64,000 nucleotides of DNA from Geothrix oryzae (GCF_030295385.1 NZ_AP027079.1:1364001-1428000), one strand, 5' to 3'. Positions 9,000 to 17,707 are shown, counted from the stretch's first letter. Program-made: numbers and translations. The notes: a model not told the origin generated them from the letters alone.

Positions 9000-10589
9000 A
9001 TGGCATTCCTGGATCGGATGAAACCGCAGTCGCTGGCCGGAAAGATCCTGCTGGTGGGTCTGGGCCCGCTGGTGATCGTGTTCTTCGCCTCCTGGCTGTT
9101 GCTGGTGCCCGCGGTGGAGAAGGGCATCCTGGACGCCCGGAAGGCCGAGCTCCGGAGCCTCACGGAAACAGCCCTGGGACTCCTGGCGGCGCAGGAGGGA
9201 GAGGCGGCGGCGGGCGTCATTTCCCGGGAGGAAGCTCAGCGCAGGGCCATCGCCCAGATCAAAACCATTCGCTTTGCCGGAGGCAACTACTTCTATGTCT
9301 TCACCCAGGAACCCCGCATCGTCACCGTGCCCATCCGTCCCGAGATGGAGGGCAAGCTGGTGGATGACTACACCGACAAACAGGGAACGCGGATCTACAT
9401 GGAACTGCGCCAACTGGGACGCCAACCTCAGGGCGGATTCCTGCAGATCTGGTTCGGCAAACCCGGCGTGGAAGGCGTATATCCGAAGCTGAACTATGTG
9501 AAGTCCTTCGAGCCATGGGGCTGGAACATCGGCACCGGTGTCTACATCGACGACCTCCAAGCCCAGGTGCGGGGCTTCACCTGGTCCATCCTGGGTGGGC
9601 TGCTGGCCCTCTCAGGCGTGCTTTTCTTCGTGGTCCGGAACCTCGCCCGTCGCATGTCCCGGCCCCTGGGTGAACTCGTGGACGGCCTGAGGAACAGCGA
9701 TCTCACCCGGGAGATCCGCATCGATACCAGCGATGAGATCGGGGAGGCCGCCAAGGCCTTCAACGCCTACAACGCGGAACTCCGAGGCCGGGTGCTGGAG
9801 ATCTCGGGTTTCTCGAGCCGCGTGGCCTCGGGCAGCACGGAATTGGCCGCCAGTTCCGAAGAGATGACCCGTGCCGTGGACGAGATCGCCAAGGTCAGCG
9901 AAGAGTTGAAGTTGGCCGGCGAACGCGTGGCCCGGGCCATGGCCGGGCTGGCCGAGGAATCGGGCCTGGTCGCGAAGCACAGCGAAGAGGGCGGCAAAGA
10001 GGGTGCCGCGGCCGTAGCGGAAACGGTGCGCAGCGCTGAGACCGGCGAAGCCGCCGTGCGGGGCATGGGGGAGATCCAGGGGGCCACGGCCCAGATCGTC
10101 CAGGCGGTGCGGGTCATCCAGGAGATCGCCCGGCAGACCAACCTGCTTTCGCTGAACGCCGCCATCGAGGCGGCCAAGGCCGGGTCCATGGGGAAGGGGT
10201 TTGCCGTCGTGGCCGAAGAAGTGCGGAAGCTGGCCGAGCGGAGCCGCACCTCCGCCAAGGAGATCGAAGAACTCATCCAGCGTGCCCAGGAGGCCGTGTC
10301 AGGAGGCGTCACGAGCGTGCAGGGCACCATGCAAAGCCTGGAGGCCATTCGGGAACGCATCCAGGAAGTGGCCAGTCGCGTCTCCCAGATCGGCACTTTC
10401 GCGCGCGGCCAGGCCGGCACCAGCGCAGAGGTCACGCGGATGATGGATCAGACCAGTCTCGGCCTCGCCCAGAACGCCACCGCCACGCATGAACTGGCGG
10501 CCACCGTGAAGGAGATCGCCAAGACCTCCGAGGACCTCGCCCAGGTGGCCGAAGGCCTCCGGGCCCTTGCGGACAGCTTCCGGCTCTAG
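9000..10589 (+). CDS. Methyl-accepting chemotaxis protein with single Cache sensor
   Basis: A 529-residue chemoreceptor. TM1 is at about residues 14-38, then a periplasmic sCache_2-type sensor (about 40-185, with the hallmark NYFYVF and [13 protein letters not shown] segments), TM2 (about 190-212), HAMP (about 213-265) and a long coiled-coil signalling domain. The hairpin tip reads [21 protein letters not shown], matching the CheA/CheW contact region. sCache_2 sensors commonly bind small carboxylates. The ATG at 9000 has GGCGAGGTG upstream; a GTG at 8964 is in frame but extends into no conserved sequence. Its TAG stop overlaps the TAG of the convergent kinase gene within a CTAG tetramer. Confidence 0.94.
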   Translation: MAFLDRMKPQSLAGKILLVGLGPLVIVFFASWLLLVPAVEKGILDARKAELRSLTETALGLLAAQEGEAAAGVISREEAQRRAIAQIKTIRFAGGNYFYVFTQEPRIVTVPIRPEMEGKLVDDYTDKQGTRIYMELRQLGRQPQGGFLQIWFGKPGVEGVYPKLNYVKSFEPWGWNIGTGVYIDDLQAQVRGFTWSILGGLLALSGVLFFVVRNLARRMSRPLGELVDGLRNSDLTREIRIDTSDEIGEAAKAFNAYNAELRGRVLEISGFSSRVASGSTELAASSEEMTRAVDEIAKVSEELKLAGERVARAMAGLAEESGLVAKHSEEGGKEGAAAVAETVRSAETGEAAVRGMGEIQGATAQIVQAVRVIQEIARQTNLLSLNAAIEAAKAGSMGKGFAVVAEEVRKLAERSRTSAKEIEELIQRAQEAVSGGVTSVQGTMQSLEAIRERIQEVASRVSQIGTFARGQAGTSAEVTRMMDQTSLGLAQNATATHELAATVKEIAKTSEDLAQVAEGLRALADSFRL

Positions 10590-11422
10590 GCTTCTTCCTT
10601 CAGCGGGATTTCTACCCAGGCCAGGGTGCCGGTGGTGAGGGGCTGGAATCCGATGCGTCCGCCCAGGCGCTCGATGAGGCCCGCGGCCAGGGGCAGCCCG
10701 ATGCCCAGTCCGCCACGGCGGCGGCGGAGGCTCTGCTCCTCCTGTTCGAAGGGTTTCATCAGCCGCTCCCAGTCGAGGGGCAGGCCGGGACCCTGGTCCT
10801 CAATCTCGAAGCGCAGCTGCCAGCTGCGCCCTTGGGGTCGGGCTGCCATCCGGAAGCTGATGGTTCCGCGGTCCGAGAAACCGACGGCGTTGTCTAACAG
10901 GGCCTCCAGGGCCTGGGTGAGCCGCGCCGCATCGCAGAGGAGGGGATGGGGCAGGGGGTCCAGGGCCACTTGCATCGCCAGTCCCTTGGCGCGGGCATCC
11001 GCTTCGGCGCGGTGGGCCAAGCCGGTCAGGTGGTCTCCGAGGTCCGTGAGGGTTGGACGGAGGGCGAGGGTTCCCTGGCCCAGGCTGGAGAGATCCAGGA
11101 GGCTCTGCACGAGATGGCTCAGCTGGGTGGCGGCCCGCTGGGCCTGACCGAGAAGGACCGCCTGTCCGGGCGTGGGATCCAGGTCGCCGAGCATCTGCAG
11201 GTGGCCGGAGAGGATCTGCACCGGCGTGCGCAGCTCATGGTGCGCGTTGTCGGTGAAGGCTTCCTGGGCCCGCCGGAGTCGCCGCTCCCCTTCGAGGGCC
11301 TTCTTCTGTTCCTGGAGGACGCGGTTCTTCCCCTGGACCACGCTGAAGAGCGCGAGCCAGCTGAGCAGCATCACGACGATCGTCGCGAGGCCGAAGATCA
11401 GGAGGAGGTGGACTTCCTGCAT
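10586..11422 (-). CDS. Membrane-anchored sensor histidine kinase
   Basis: A 278-residue kinase. One N-terminal transmembrane helix (about 6-28) leads through a short coiled coil to a HisKA domain with the H-box AHHELRTP (phospho-His62). The ATPase domain shows an N-box (ALLDNAVGF), G1 (EDQGPGLP) and G2 (GGLGIGLP). There is no periplasmic or PAS sensor of its own. The gene overlaps the upstream 7-TM protein gene by 25 bases, so the membrane protein may provide sensing for a two-part receptor. No response regulator gene lies nearby, and the partner regulator is unknown. Confidence 0.9.
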   Translation of the reverse strand: MQEVHLLLIFGLATIVVMLLSWLALFSVVQGKNRVLQEQKKALEGERRLRRAQEAFTDNAHHELRTPVQILSGHLQMLGDLDPTPGQAVLLGQAQRAATQLSHLVQSLLDLSSLGQGTLALRPTLTDLGDHLTGLAHRAEADARAKGLAMQVALDPLPHPLLCDAARLTQALEALLDNAVGFSDRGTISFRMAARPQGRSWQLRFEIEDQGPGLPLDWERLMKPFEQEEQSLRRRRGGLGIGLPLAAGLIERLGGRIGFQPLTTGTLAWVEIPLKEEA

Positions 11423-12072
11423 AGGAACACCTTGGCCAGGGCGAGCTCGTAGCAGACGATCACGATCCCGTTCACGATCCAGGGAACGCGGACCATCTGG
11501 GCCGAGAGGGTGCGGAGGAGGTAGTTGGAAGTGGCGCTGAAGATCAGGGCCGAGGATCCGTAGATCAGGAGCGCGGCGGCCAACCAGAACTCAGGCCGGT
11601 CCGGCAGGGACCGGTCGTCCTCGGAGTTGAAGAGCCGCCGGAGTTCGTAGGTTCCCACGCCCATGTAGATGAGGCTCTGAGTCGTCATGAACAGCGCGTT
11701 GCGCCACAGCAGGCCATTCACGAAGACGCCCGTCACCGCCGCGGCGAGCCCGACCCCGATGCAGACGAGGTAGAGGCGCGTGCGCCGGGCGCCTTCCTCG
11801 GCCGTCCTGGCGAGCGTCCAGAGGAGGCCGGTGAAGATGATGGGCTGGACGATGTGGCGGAACCACTGGTTGTTGTGGTGCGCCATGGCGATGGCGATGA
11901 AGATCACGCCCTGGATCAGATCAAGGACTTGGACGCGGAGGAACGGGCGAAGCCAGGGCGGCCGCTGGTACCCGCCGCGGAACCGGCTCCAGGCATAGGC
12001 GGCCATCGGCGCCAGGATGGATGGATCGATGATGTAGTGGAGAATCCATCGATGAACGGTTTTGGCATCCAT
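11398..12072 (-). CDS. Seven-helix membrane protein of unknown function, coupled to histidine kinase
   Basis: A 224-residue protein with about seven hydrophobic segments, for example VLDLIQGVIFIAIAMAHH, LYLVCIGVGLAAAVTGV and FWLAAALLIYGSSALIFSA. It has short loops and a charged cytoplasmic stretch (EEGARRTR). I do not recognise the family. Overlap of 25 bases with the downstream histidine kinase implies translational coupling and suggests that it is the sensory or regulatory membrane partner of that kinase, which has only one TM helix. The HH pair in the second helix could bind metal or haem; this is speculation. Confidence 0.75.
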   Translation of the reverse strand: MDAKTVHRWILHYIIDPSILAPMAAYAWSRFRGGYQRPPWLRPFLRVQVLDLIQGVIFIAIAMAHHNNQWFRHIVQPIIFTGLLWTLARTAEEGARRTRLYLVCIGVGLAAAVTGVFVNGLLWRNALFMTTQSLIYMGVGTYELRRLFNSEDDRSLPDRPEFWLAAALLIYGSSALIFSATSNYLLRTLSAQMVRVPWIVNGIVIVCYELALAKVFLCRKSTSS

Positions 12073-12081
12073 GGGCCGGGA

Positions 12082-12414
12082 TCAGGGAAACTTCGACAGG
12101 CGCGAGCCGGCGCAGTCGGGTGGGCAGTCGTGGGAGTTCTGGGCAAAGACGCATGCCGGCGCATCGAGGTCCACGCCCTCCGGGTCCACCGCCACCAATA
12201 CCATCGTGGGCGATCCGTCTTCGTGCTGAGCCCGGTAGATGCGGATGCCGGCGGCCCCGGGTTGGGCCAGGAGCTGCTCGAAGGCGCTGCGGTTGAAGGC
12301 GGAGGCATAGTGGGTTCCGGGGCCGGCTCCGGCCTGAAAAGCCAGGACCAGGCCGGCGGCCTCCTCTCGGCTGATGCGATGGTCGCGGGTGGGATCGAAA
12401 GCCTCGGCAGACAC
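12082..12414 (-). CDS. Conserved-looking small protein of unknown function
   Basis: A 110-residue soluble protein not recognised. It contains the stretch FNRSAFEQLLAQPGAAGIRIY and ends with CVFAQNSHDCPPDCAGS, a Cys-rich tail (CX9CX3C) that could bind metal or form a disulphide. The GTG at 12414 is chosen because GAGGAG lies seven bases upstream and the reading frame before it is Arg/Pro-rich and unlike coding sequence. It lies 9 bases before the 7-TM gene, so the three genes (unknown, 7-TM, kinase) probably form one transcript. The pattern of the mid-region resembles small proteins that report on a bound substrate, but no function can be given. Confidence 0.6.
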   Translation of the reverse strand: MSAEAFDPTRDHRISREEAAGLVLAFQAGAGPGTHYASAFNRSAFEQLLAQPGAAGIRIYRAQHEDGSPTMVLVAVDPEGVDLDAPACVFAQNSHDCPPDCAGSRLSKFP

Positions 12415-12609
12415 GGAGACGCTCCTCGAAACGGGGGGATGGGGCCGGACATGGACATGGCGGAGTCTTCCCATCAGACCCGAAGGCAGGCCGAGCCACA
12501 AGGCAGAACTGCGGAATCGAAACCACAGGAACTGCCCTGTTGACGCACGGTTGGCGAAGGTGAACTCGTTTTTATCCGCCCTGGGGGATCGGTGGGTGGA
12601 GGTTCCCGA

Positions 12610-12994
12610 TCAGTTGGGCAGATGCGGCCGGGTGAGGTTGCGATGTCCCTCGGCGGTCACCAGCAGGTTGCCCTCGATGCAACGGGGCCCCCTCCGCGAA
12701 GCCGGAGGCTGAGTGGGAGCACAGCGCGGGGCGCTGTGCGATCGGGGGGTAGTCCGGATCCGCAGCTCAGTTGGGGAGATGCGGTCGGGTGAGGTTGCGA
12801 TGTCCGTCGGCGGTCACCAGCAGGTTGTCCTCGATGCAACGGGGCCCCCTCCGCGAAGCCGGAGGCTGAGTGGGAGCACAGCGCGGGGCGCTGTGCGATC
12901 GGGGGGTAGTCCGAATCCGCAGCTCAGTTGGGGAGATGCGGTCGGGTGAGGTTGCGGTGTCCGTCGGCGGTGACCAGCAGGTTGTCCTCGATGC
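12610..12994 (-). repeat. Three direct copies of the pepQ 3' end, 157-bp period, with hairpin spacers
   Basis: Three 71-bp segments (12610-12680, 12767-12837, 12924-12994) are each the last 23 codons of pepQ with its TGA. They are separated by two 86-bp spacers (12681-12766 and 12838-12923) that differ at one base. Only 12924-12994 belongs to the intact gene. Relative to it, the middle copy has two differences and the distal copy six; all but one lie at third codon positions, and most are silent. On the minus strand each spacer carries a CACAGCGC/GCGCTGTG hairpin and a CCTCCG/CGGAGG hairpin. The 509-bp interval 12415-12923 holds no other gene that I can see. Confidence 0.95.
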
Positions 12995-14234
12995 GGATCC
13001 CGCCGCAGGGGGTGAGCTCATCGATGAGCGTCCAATTGAACTTCGCCCGGTCCTCGCCCGCGCGGAAGGGACGGAGCAGCATGGGAATGAAGTAGAGGCC
13101 CGGTTCCACGGTGAAGACCTGCCCCGCATCGATGGTGCGGGTGGTGCGCAGGGTGGGGTGCTGGGCTGGCGGGGGCGCGACCGTGCCGTCCGGTCCGCCC
13201 TGCCGGCCGGCCACATCGTGTACCTGGATGCCCAGGTGATGGCCCAGGCCGTGGGGGAAGAAGGGACGGCTGTAGCCCTTCTCCACGGCCTCCTCGGGGC
13301 TCGCGTTCAGGAGGCCGTGATCCTTCAGCAGACCCGCGATGGCCAGGTGCCCCTGATGATGAAGATCGCCGTAGGGCAGCCCCGGCTTCACCAGGTCGCA
13401 GAGCTGGAGCTCGATCTTCTCCATGCCATCCACCAGGGCCGCGAAGCGGCTGTCGCAGTGGGGCGCGGCCACGGTGCGGGTGATGTCGGAGGCATAGCCG
13501 CGGACCTGGGCGCCGGCGTCGATGAGCATGACGAAGCCGTTCTTCAGGGTGCGCTTGCCCTCGTAGTGGAGCGTGGCGCCCTTCTCGTTGAGGGCCACGA
13601 TGCTGCCATAGGGCAGCTCATGATCCACGATGCCCACGGCCTGGACATAGGCGTGGTGGATCTCGAGCTCGCTGGCTCCGGCCAGGAAGGCGGCCTTGGC
13701 GGCCAGGTGGCCCCGGGCGGCCAGCACCGTGGCCTCCTCGATGCATTGGACCTCATAGCTCGACTTGGTGGTGCGGTGCCAGTCCAGACGGGCCGTGAGT
13801 CCGGCCGGATTGACCTCGAGGCCGGCCGCTTCCGCGCGGTCGGTCTCATTGCCGATGTAGGCCGCCCGGGCGGGGCTTCCCAGGAGTTTCCAGACCTCGT
13901 CGACCGTGCCCGCCTCTTCGAGCTCGAAGGCCGACGCCCAGAAGGGATTCCCCAGGGGGGCCTGCTCGTACCAGAAATCCTCGGGAGCGTAGCGGATGAG
14001 CCGCGGCTTCTGGCCGGGACGGATCACGAGGAGGTGGTGCGGTCCCGCCACGGGGCACCAGTGGGCGAAGTGGGGGACGGGGTGGAAGGGGGCGTCCTGA
14101 TCGTCGGCGAAGTGCGTGTAGACCTTCCCGCTGGAGATCACCAGGGCATCGAAGCCCGTCTCGGCCAGGGCCTCGGCGGCGGTGCGCTGGCGCTCGGCGA
14201 TGTGAGTGAGGTAGAGAGCGGCGAGATCGGTCAT
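12924..14234 (-). CDS. pepQ: Xaa-Pro dipeptidase (prolidase) PepQ
   Basis: Cytoplasmic M24B metallopeptidase of 436 residues that splits X-Pro dipeptides, matching the bacterial PepQ type along its full length. Metal ligands are visible as Asp in LIDAGAQVRGYASDITRT (two Asp), His in HGLGHHLG, Glu in TVEPGLYF and the final Glu in GGIRIEDN. The last ligand lies only 21 codons from the stop, inside the segment that is repeated downstream. Upstream on the same strand is mqnA (61-bp gap). It may finish the degradation of peptides taken up by the POT transporter encoded nearby. Confidence 0.95.
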   Translation of the reverse strand: MTDLAALYLTHIAERQRTAAEALAETGFDALVISSGKVYTHFADDQDAPFHPVPHFAHWCPVAGPHHLLVIRPGQKPRLIRYAPEDFWYEQAPLGNPFWASAFELEEAGTVDEVWKLLGSPARAAYIGNETDRAEAAGLEVNPAGLTARLDWHRTTKSSYEVQCIEEATVLAARGHLAAKAAFLAGASELEIHHAYVQAVGIVDHELPYGSIVALNEKGATLHYEGKRTLKNGFVMLIDAGAQVRGYASDITRTVAAPHCDSRFAALVDGMEKIELQLCDLVKPGLPYGDLHHQGHLAIAGLLKDHGLLNASPEEAVEKGYSRPFFPHGLGHHLGIQVHDVAGRQGGPDGTVAPPPAQHPTLRTTRTIDAGQVFTVEPGLYFIPMLLRPFRAGEDRAKFNWTLIDELTPCGGIRIEDNLLVTADGHRNLTRPHLPN

Positions 14235-14295
14235 GGGGGTCCTTGGGGTGGGGGATCGGGCGCTCGGGTGGCCCGATGATCAGAATGGCGGGCGA

Positions 14296-15105
14296 TCAGA
14301 GAAACCGCAGCGGTTTCTCCTCGGGCGCAAAGCCGTGGCGCACGGCCTTCTCGAAGAAGAGGGCGAGGCTTTCCCGCTCGGCTTCGCCCAGGGTGTAGCT
14401 GATGTTTTCCGTGAGGTACTCGTGCAGTTCGATCTTGGTCCAGCCGATGGTGCGGCGGGCCTCTTCGATGATGGCGGGCAGCTGGGCCTGGCCGATCTCG
14501 TAGCTCCGGTGGAAGAAGGAGGCCACCCCGCCGGGCACGGGCAGCTGCGGGGCGTTCTTCCGGACCAGCCACAGGGCGAAGACGAAGGGCAGGCCGGTCC
14601 AGGCATGCCACTCCTCGGCCAGATCCAGGACGAAGAGCCCCTGGCGGGGGGCCCGCATGGCGGAATCCCCGATCATCAGGGCGGCATCGTGCGCCTCGAG
14701 CATGGCCGGCAGGTCGGGGCCCATGTCCGTGATCTCGGGACTCACGCCGTAGCGCTCCCGGAGGATGAGCTGTCCCAGCACCACGCTGGTCCGGCTGGAG
14801 GTATCCAGGGCGAGGCTGCGGATCTGCTCCGGAGGCACCTTGGAGAGGATCACCACGCTGCGGACGCGTTTCGGGGAGGCGATGCAGAGGCCCGGCACGA
14901 TGAGGAGGTCCGGGATCCGCAGGTATTCGATGGAGCTGACGATGCCCGCATCCACCTCGCCGGACCGGAGGCGGTCGGCGCAGGCCGAGGGATAGTGGAA
15001 TTTCAGGTGGAAGTGCTCCCAGCCGAGGCCGTGCTTGAATCCGTGGTTGAGGGGGGCGGCGTTCAAGTAGTCGATGATGGACAGGCGGAAAGGTTCGGTG
15101 ACCAT
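14296..15105 (-). CDS. mqnA: Chorismate dehydratase MqnA (futalosine menaquinone pathway)
   Basis: A 269-residue cytoplasmic enzyme that dehydrates chorismate to 3-enolpyruvyl-benzoate, the first step of the futalosine route to menaquinone. Family marks are the N-terminal IIDYLNAAPL, the binding-protein-like fold with GIVSSIEYLR, SRTSVVLGQLIL and LMIGDSAMRA, and WTGLPFVFALW. Length is usual (about 270-290). No other mqn gene is present in the window. The start at 15105 lacks a clear ribosome site, and the gene is divergent from, and nearly abuts, the first alkyltransferase-like gene. Menaquinone production fits an anaerobically respiring organism. Confidence 0.93.
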   Translation of the reverse strand: MVTEPFRLSIIDYLNAAPLNHGFKHGLGWEHFHLKFHYPSACADRLRSGEVDAGIVSSIEYLRIPDLLIVPGLCIASPKRVRSVVILSKVPPEQIRSLALDTSSRTSVVLGQLILRERYGVSPEITDMGPDLPAMLEAHDAALMIGDSAMRAPRQGLFVLDLAEEWHAWTGLPFVFALWLVRKNAPQLPVPGGVASFFHRSYEIGQAQLPAIIEEARRTIGWTKIELHEYLTENISYTLGEAERESLALFFEKAVRHGFAPEEKPLRFL

Positions 15106-15139
15106 GGAAACAGTCTACCGACCCTGCGATGATTCCCTG

Positions 15140-15604
15140 ATGGTCCTCTGGCATTACGAGCTGAATACCCCGATGGGGCCGATGCGAGCCGCCTTCGACG
15201 GCCGGGGACGGCTGCGGGAGCTGGCGGTGGAAGGTCTTGATCCCCGCAAGACCAGCCCCCTGCCGCCCAAGGAGCAGCGCGAAGCCAAGCGTTTCCTGGA
15301 TCGGCAGCTGGAGGCCTACCTGGCCGGCACCCTGCGGACCTTCACCATTCCTGTCGATCCCCAGGGCACGGCCCTGGAACTCCGCGTCTGGGACACGGTC
15401 CGGACGATCCCCTACGGCCAATCCCGGCAGCCCGCCGATCTGGCGGCCTGGCTGAGCCTGGAGGAGGATCTGATCATCATGGCCTGCGCTGCCAATCCCA
15501 TCGCCCTGCTCGTGCCCACGCACCGGGTGCTGCTGCCGGGGGAGGGCCCCCTGCCCAGGGCGCTGCGGGATCTGGAAACGGGCATGGGGTGGCGGCGGCC
15601 CTAG
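15140..15604 (+). CDS. Alkylguanine-transferase paralogue lacking the acceptor cysteine
   Basis: A 154-residue homologue of O6-alkylguanine-DNA alkyltransferase. The active-site PCHRV motif reads PTHRV (Thr127 for Cys), so it cannot accept an alkyl group by the normal reaction. The DNA-recognition helix is three residues shorter and lacks the Arg finger (IIMACAANP against RAAARANGANP in the next gene), and the C-terminal glycine loop is gone. The start at 15140 is chosen because it aligns residue for residue with the next paralogue (TPMG against TPLG at position 10). It may be a pseudoenzyme that only binds damaged DNA, as known ATL proteins do, or a decaying copy. The frame is intact. Confidence 0.85.
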   Translation: MVLWHYELNTPMGPMRAAFDGRGRLRELAVEGLDPRKTSPLPPKEQREAKRFLDRQLEAYLAGTLRTFTIPVDPQGTALELRVWDTVRTIPYGQSRQPADLAAWLSLEEDLIIMACAANPIALLVPTHRVLLPGEGPLPRALRDLETGMGWRRP

Positions 15605-15664
15605 CTTTGGTCCGATGGTGCGGGATCTGCACCTAAGTCTCCTGATTCTGCCATTCTGGTGCCC

Positions 15665-16177
15665 ATGAACGGGTCCTTCCATCCGCTGTCCACACCCCTG
15701 GGAGATCTGGGCGCGGCCTTCGATGGGGAAGGGCGCCTGATCCACCTGGTGCGTTTGCATGGGCGGCCACCCCTCCAGCCCGAAGGGCCCGCGCCGAGGA
15801 GCCTGCCCTACCTGAAGCGGCAGCTGGAGGCCTACTTTTCGGGGAACCTGCGGGATTTCAACATCCCCATGGTGGCCGATGGCACGGATTTCCAGCGGCG
15901 GGTCTGGAAGGAACTGCAGAAGATCCCCTACGGCCAGGCCATCTCGTACCTGGAACTGGCCCGGCGCCTTGGGGACGAGAAATGCATCCGCGCGGCGGCC
16001 CGCGCCAACGGCGCCAACCCCATCGCCATCCTCATCCCCTGCCATCGCGTGATCGGATCGGATGGCTCCCTGGTGGGCTATGCCGGGGGCCTGGACATGA
16101 AGGAGTTCCTGCTCCGCCTGGAGGGCGTGCTGCCCAAGGCCCCGCCCCAGCCGGCCCTGCCCTTGGAGTGGGATTAG
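15665..16177 (+). CDS. Methylated-DNA--[protein]-cysteine S-methyltransferase (paralogue 2)
   Basis: A 170-residue suicide DNA-repair enzyme that takes the methyl group from O6-methylguanine. The acceptor Cys126 in IPCHRV is intact, with the Arg-bearing recognition helix (IRAAARANGANP) and the GYAGGLDMKEFLL C-terminal loop. The helix-turn stretch YGQAISYLELARRLG is canonical. The ATG at 15665 is preferred over a GTG six bases upstream because it matches the paralogue N-termini. It lies between the cysteine-less paralogue and the Ada-AlkA fusion, so it belongs to an alkylation-repair island. Confidence 0.93.
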   Translation: MNGSFHPLSTPLGDLGAAFDGEGRLIHLVRLHGRPPLQPEGPAPRSLPYLKRQLEAYFSGNLRDFNIPMVADGTDFQRRVWKELQKIPYGQAISYLELARRLGDEKCIRAAARANGANPIAILIPCHRVIGSDGSLVGYAGGLDMKEFLLRLEGVLPKAPPQPALPLEWD

Positions 16178-16195
16178 GAAACAGAAAGGCGGAAC

Positions 16196-16230
16196 CCAGA
16201 GGACGCAGAGATGATCCAGAGGGCGCGGAG
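16196..16230 (+). repeat. Short imperfect direct repeat in the gap before the Ada-AlkA gene
   Basis: Two 15-mers of the form CCAGAGGACGCAGAG and CCAGAGGGCGCGGAG (13 of 15 matching) lie 20 bases apart in the 114-bp intergenic gap. No coding potential is seen there. It may be a genome-dispersed repeat; that cannot be tested within this window. Confidence 0.6.
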
Positions 16231-16291
16231 GAAAAAATTCCGGCGCCGCCCATCGGAGGATTTCCCCCGCATGGGCTCCTAGCATGGATCC

Positions 16292-17707
16292 ATGCGCTGG
16301 TCGGATGAGCACCTCTACGAACGGATCCTGGCGAAGGACGCTTCCTTCGACGGGCGGGTGCTCACGGGTGTCCTCACCACCGGGATCTACTGCCTGCCCT
16401 CCTGCCCGGCTCGCAAGCCTCTGGCCCGCAATGTGCGCTTCTTTGCGGATGAAGCGGCGGCCCATGCGGCGGGCCTCCGGCCCTGCAAGCGATGCCGGCC
16501 TGATGCCTTCTATCGGGGAGAAGACGCCGACCTGGCCCGGTTGGAGGACGCCATGGCGCAGGCCGCGGCGGATCCGGCGGCCTTCCCCGAGGTGGAGGCC
16601 CTGGCCGAGGCCGCCGGCGTGGGCCTCACCAAGCTGAAGACCCTGTTCCGGGATCACGCCCAGGTGCAGCCTGCGACCTTTCTCCAGCGGATCCGCATCC
16701 AGGCGGCCTGTGCCCGGCTCACGGCAGGCCAGGGGGACCTGGCCGACCTGGCCTTCGGATCGGGCTACGAAAGCGCCTCGGGGTTCCATGAGGCCTTCCG
16801 CCGGCAGACGGGCCTCAGCCCCGGCGCCTACCGCACCATGCTGGGCTCCGACGGCTTCACGCTTCCGCAACCCGCGGGGCTCCGCGTGGAGGATGTGCTG
16901 CGCTTCCACGGCCGGGACGCGGCCAGTGTGTCCGAGCGGGTGGAGGGGCCGCGCCTCGTCAAGGCCTTCCTGTGCGAAGGCCGGGCCTCTGTCCTCGTCC
17001 TGACCTTCGCCGCGGGCACCGTCGAAGTGTCGCTCAAGGGAGCCGGGGGGCCCACGGCCATGGCCCAGGCCCATGGGGCCGCGCTCCGGCTGCTGGGATG
17101 GCAGGAGGAACCTGCGGTCTTCGAGGCGGCGCATCCGGACCTGGCCCGGGGGCGAGAGGGTCTGCGGGTGCTGCTCACGCTGGACGCTTTCGAGGCGCTG
17201 GTGTGGGCCATTCTGGGCCAGCAGGTGAACCTGGCCTTCGCCTACGCCCTGCGGCGCGACCTGATCCGGCGGGCCGGGACGCCGGCGGCGGAAGGGCTCT
17301 TCGCCCATCCTGATGCCGCCCAGATCTCCGCACTGCAGCCCGAAGACCTGCTGGCCCTGAGGTTCTCCCGACGCAAGGCCGAGTATCTGCTCCACGCCGC
17401 AGGCGAGGTGGCCGCGGGCCGGCTGCGGCTGGAGGCACGGGCCACCGCCACCGGCGCCTCCAGGGACCTGCTCGCCCTGCGGGGCTGCGGTCCCTGGACG
17501 GCCCAGTATGTGCTGATGCGGGGCCTCGGCTTCCGCGACTGCGTGCCCGTGGGCGACGCGGGACTCACCCTGGCCCTCCAGCGCTGGTTCCGGCTGGAGG
17601 CGCGGCCGGATGCCGCCGGGACGCAACGACTCATGGCGCCCTTCGCCCCCCACCGCAGCCTCGCCACCTTCCACCTCTGGTCCAGCCTGAAGGGAACCCC
17701 CGCATGA
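16292..17707 (+). CDS. Ada-type regulator fused to AlkA 3-methyladenine DNA glycosylase
   Basis: A 471-residue fusion. Residues 1-75 are the Ada zinc domain with Cys34, Cys38, Cys65 and Cys68; Cys34 is the methylphosphotriester acceptor in Ada. Residues about 85-185 form an AraC-type double helix-turn-helix (FGSGYESASGFHEAFRRQTG). Residues about 190-471 are AlkA, with the HhH motif LRGCGPWTAQYVLMRG and the catalytic Asp in PVGDAGL. One protein would sense methylated phosphates, activate transcription and excise alkylated bases. It overlaps the following methyltransferase gene by ATGA, so both are co-translated. The ATG at 16292 begins the conserved domain directly. Confidence 0.94.
   Translation: MRWSDEHLYERILAKDASFDGRVLTGVLTTGIYCLPSCPARKPLARNVRFFADEAAAHAAGLRPCKRCRPDAFYRGEDADLARLEDAMAQAAADPAAFPEVEALAEAAGVGLTKLKTLFRDHAQVQPATFLQRIRIQAACARLTAGQGDLADLAFGSGYESASGFHEAFRRQTGLSPGAYRTMLGSDGFTLPQPAGLRVEDVLRFHGRDAASVSERVEGPRLVKAFLCEGRASVLVLTFAAGTVEVSLKGAGGPTAMAQAHGAALRLLGWQEEPAVFEAAHPDLARGREGLRVLLTLDAFEALVWAILGQQVNLAFAYALRRDLIRRAGTPAAEGLFAHPDAAQISALQPEDLLALRFSRRKAEYLLHAAGEVAAGRLRLEARATATGASRDLLALRGCGPWTAQYVLMRGLGFRDCVPVGDAGLTLALQRWFRLEARPDAAGTQRLMAPFAPHRSLATFHLWSSLKGTPA

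Noticed and set aside
12657..12949. Small frames of 60-80 codons across the pepQ repeat region
   Set aside because: The period is 157 bp, not a multiple of three, so frames drift between copies. No ribosome site or conserved product is seen.
12610..12994. CRISPR array or VNTR
   Set aside because: Only three units, with a long repeat segment that is the end of a gene and spacers that are identical to each other. That is the opposite of a CRISPR array.
14231..17674. A minus-strand reading frame of more than 1100 codons antisense to mqnA's neighbours, the alkyltransferases and Ada-AlkA
   Set aside because: It is Gly/Pro/Arg/His-rich with no recognisable domain, and it lies opposite clearly conserved genes. 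Its length is an artefact of high GC at third codon positions.
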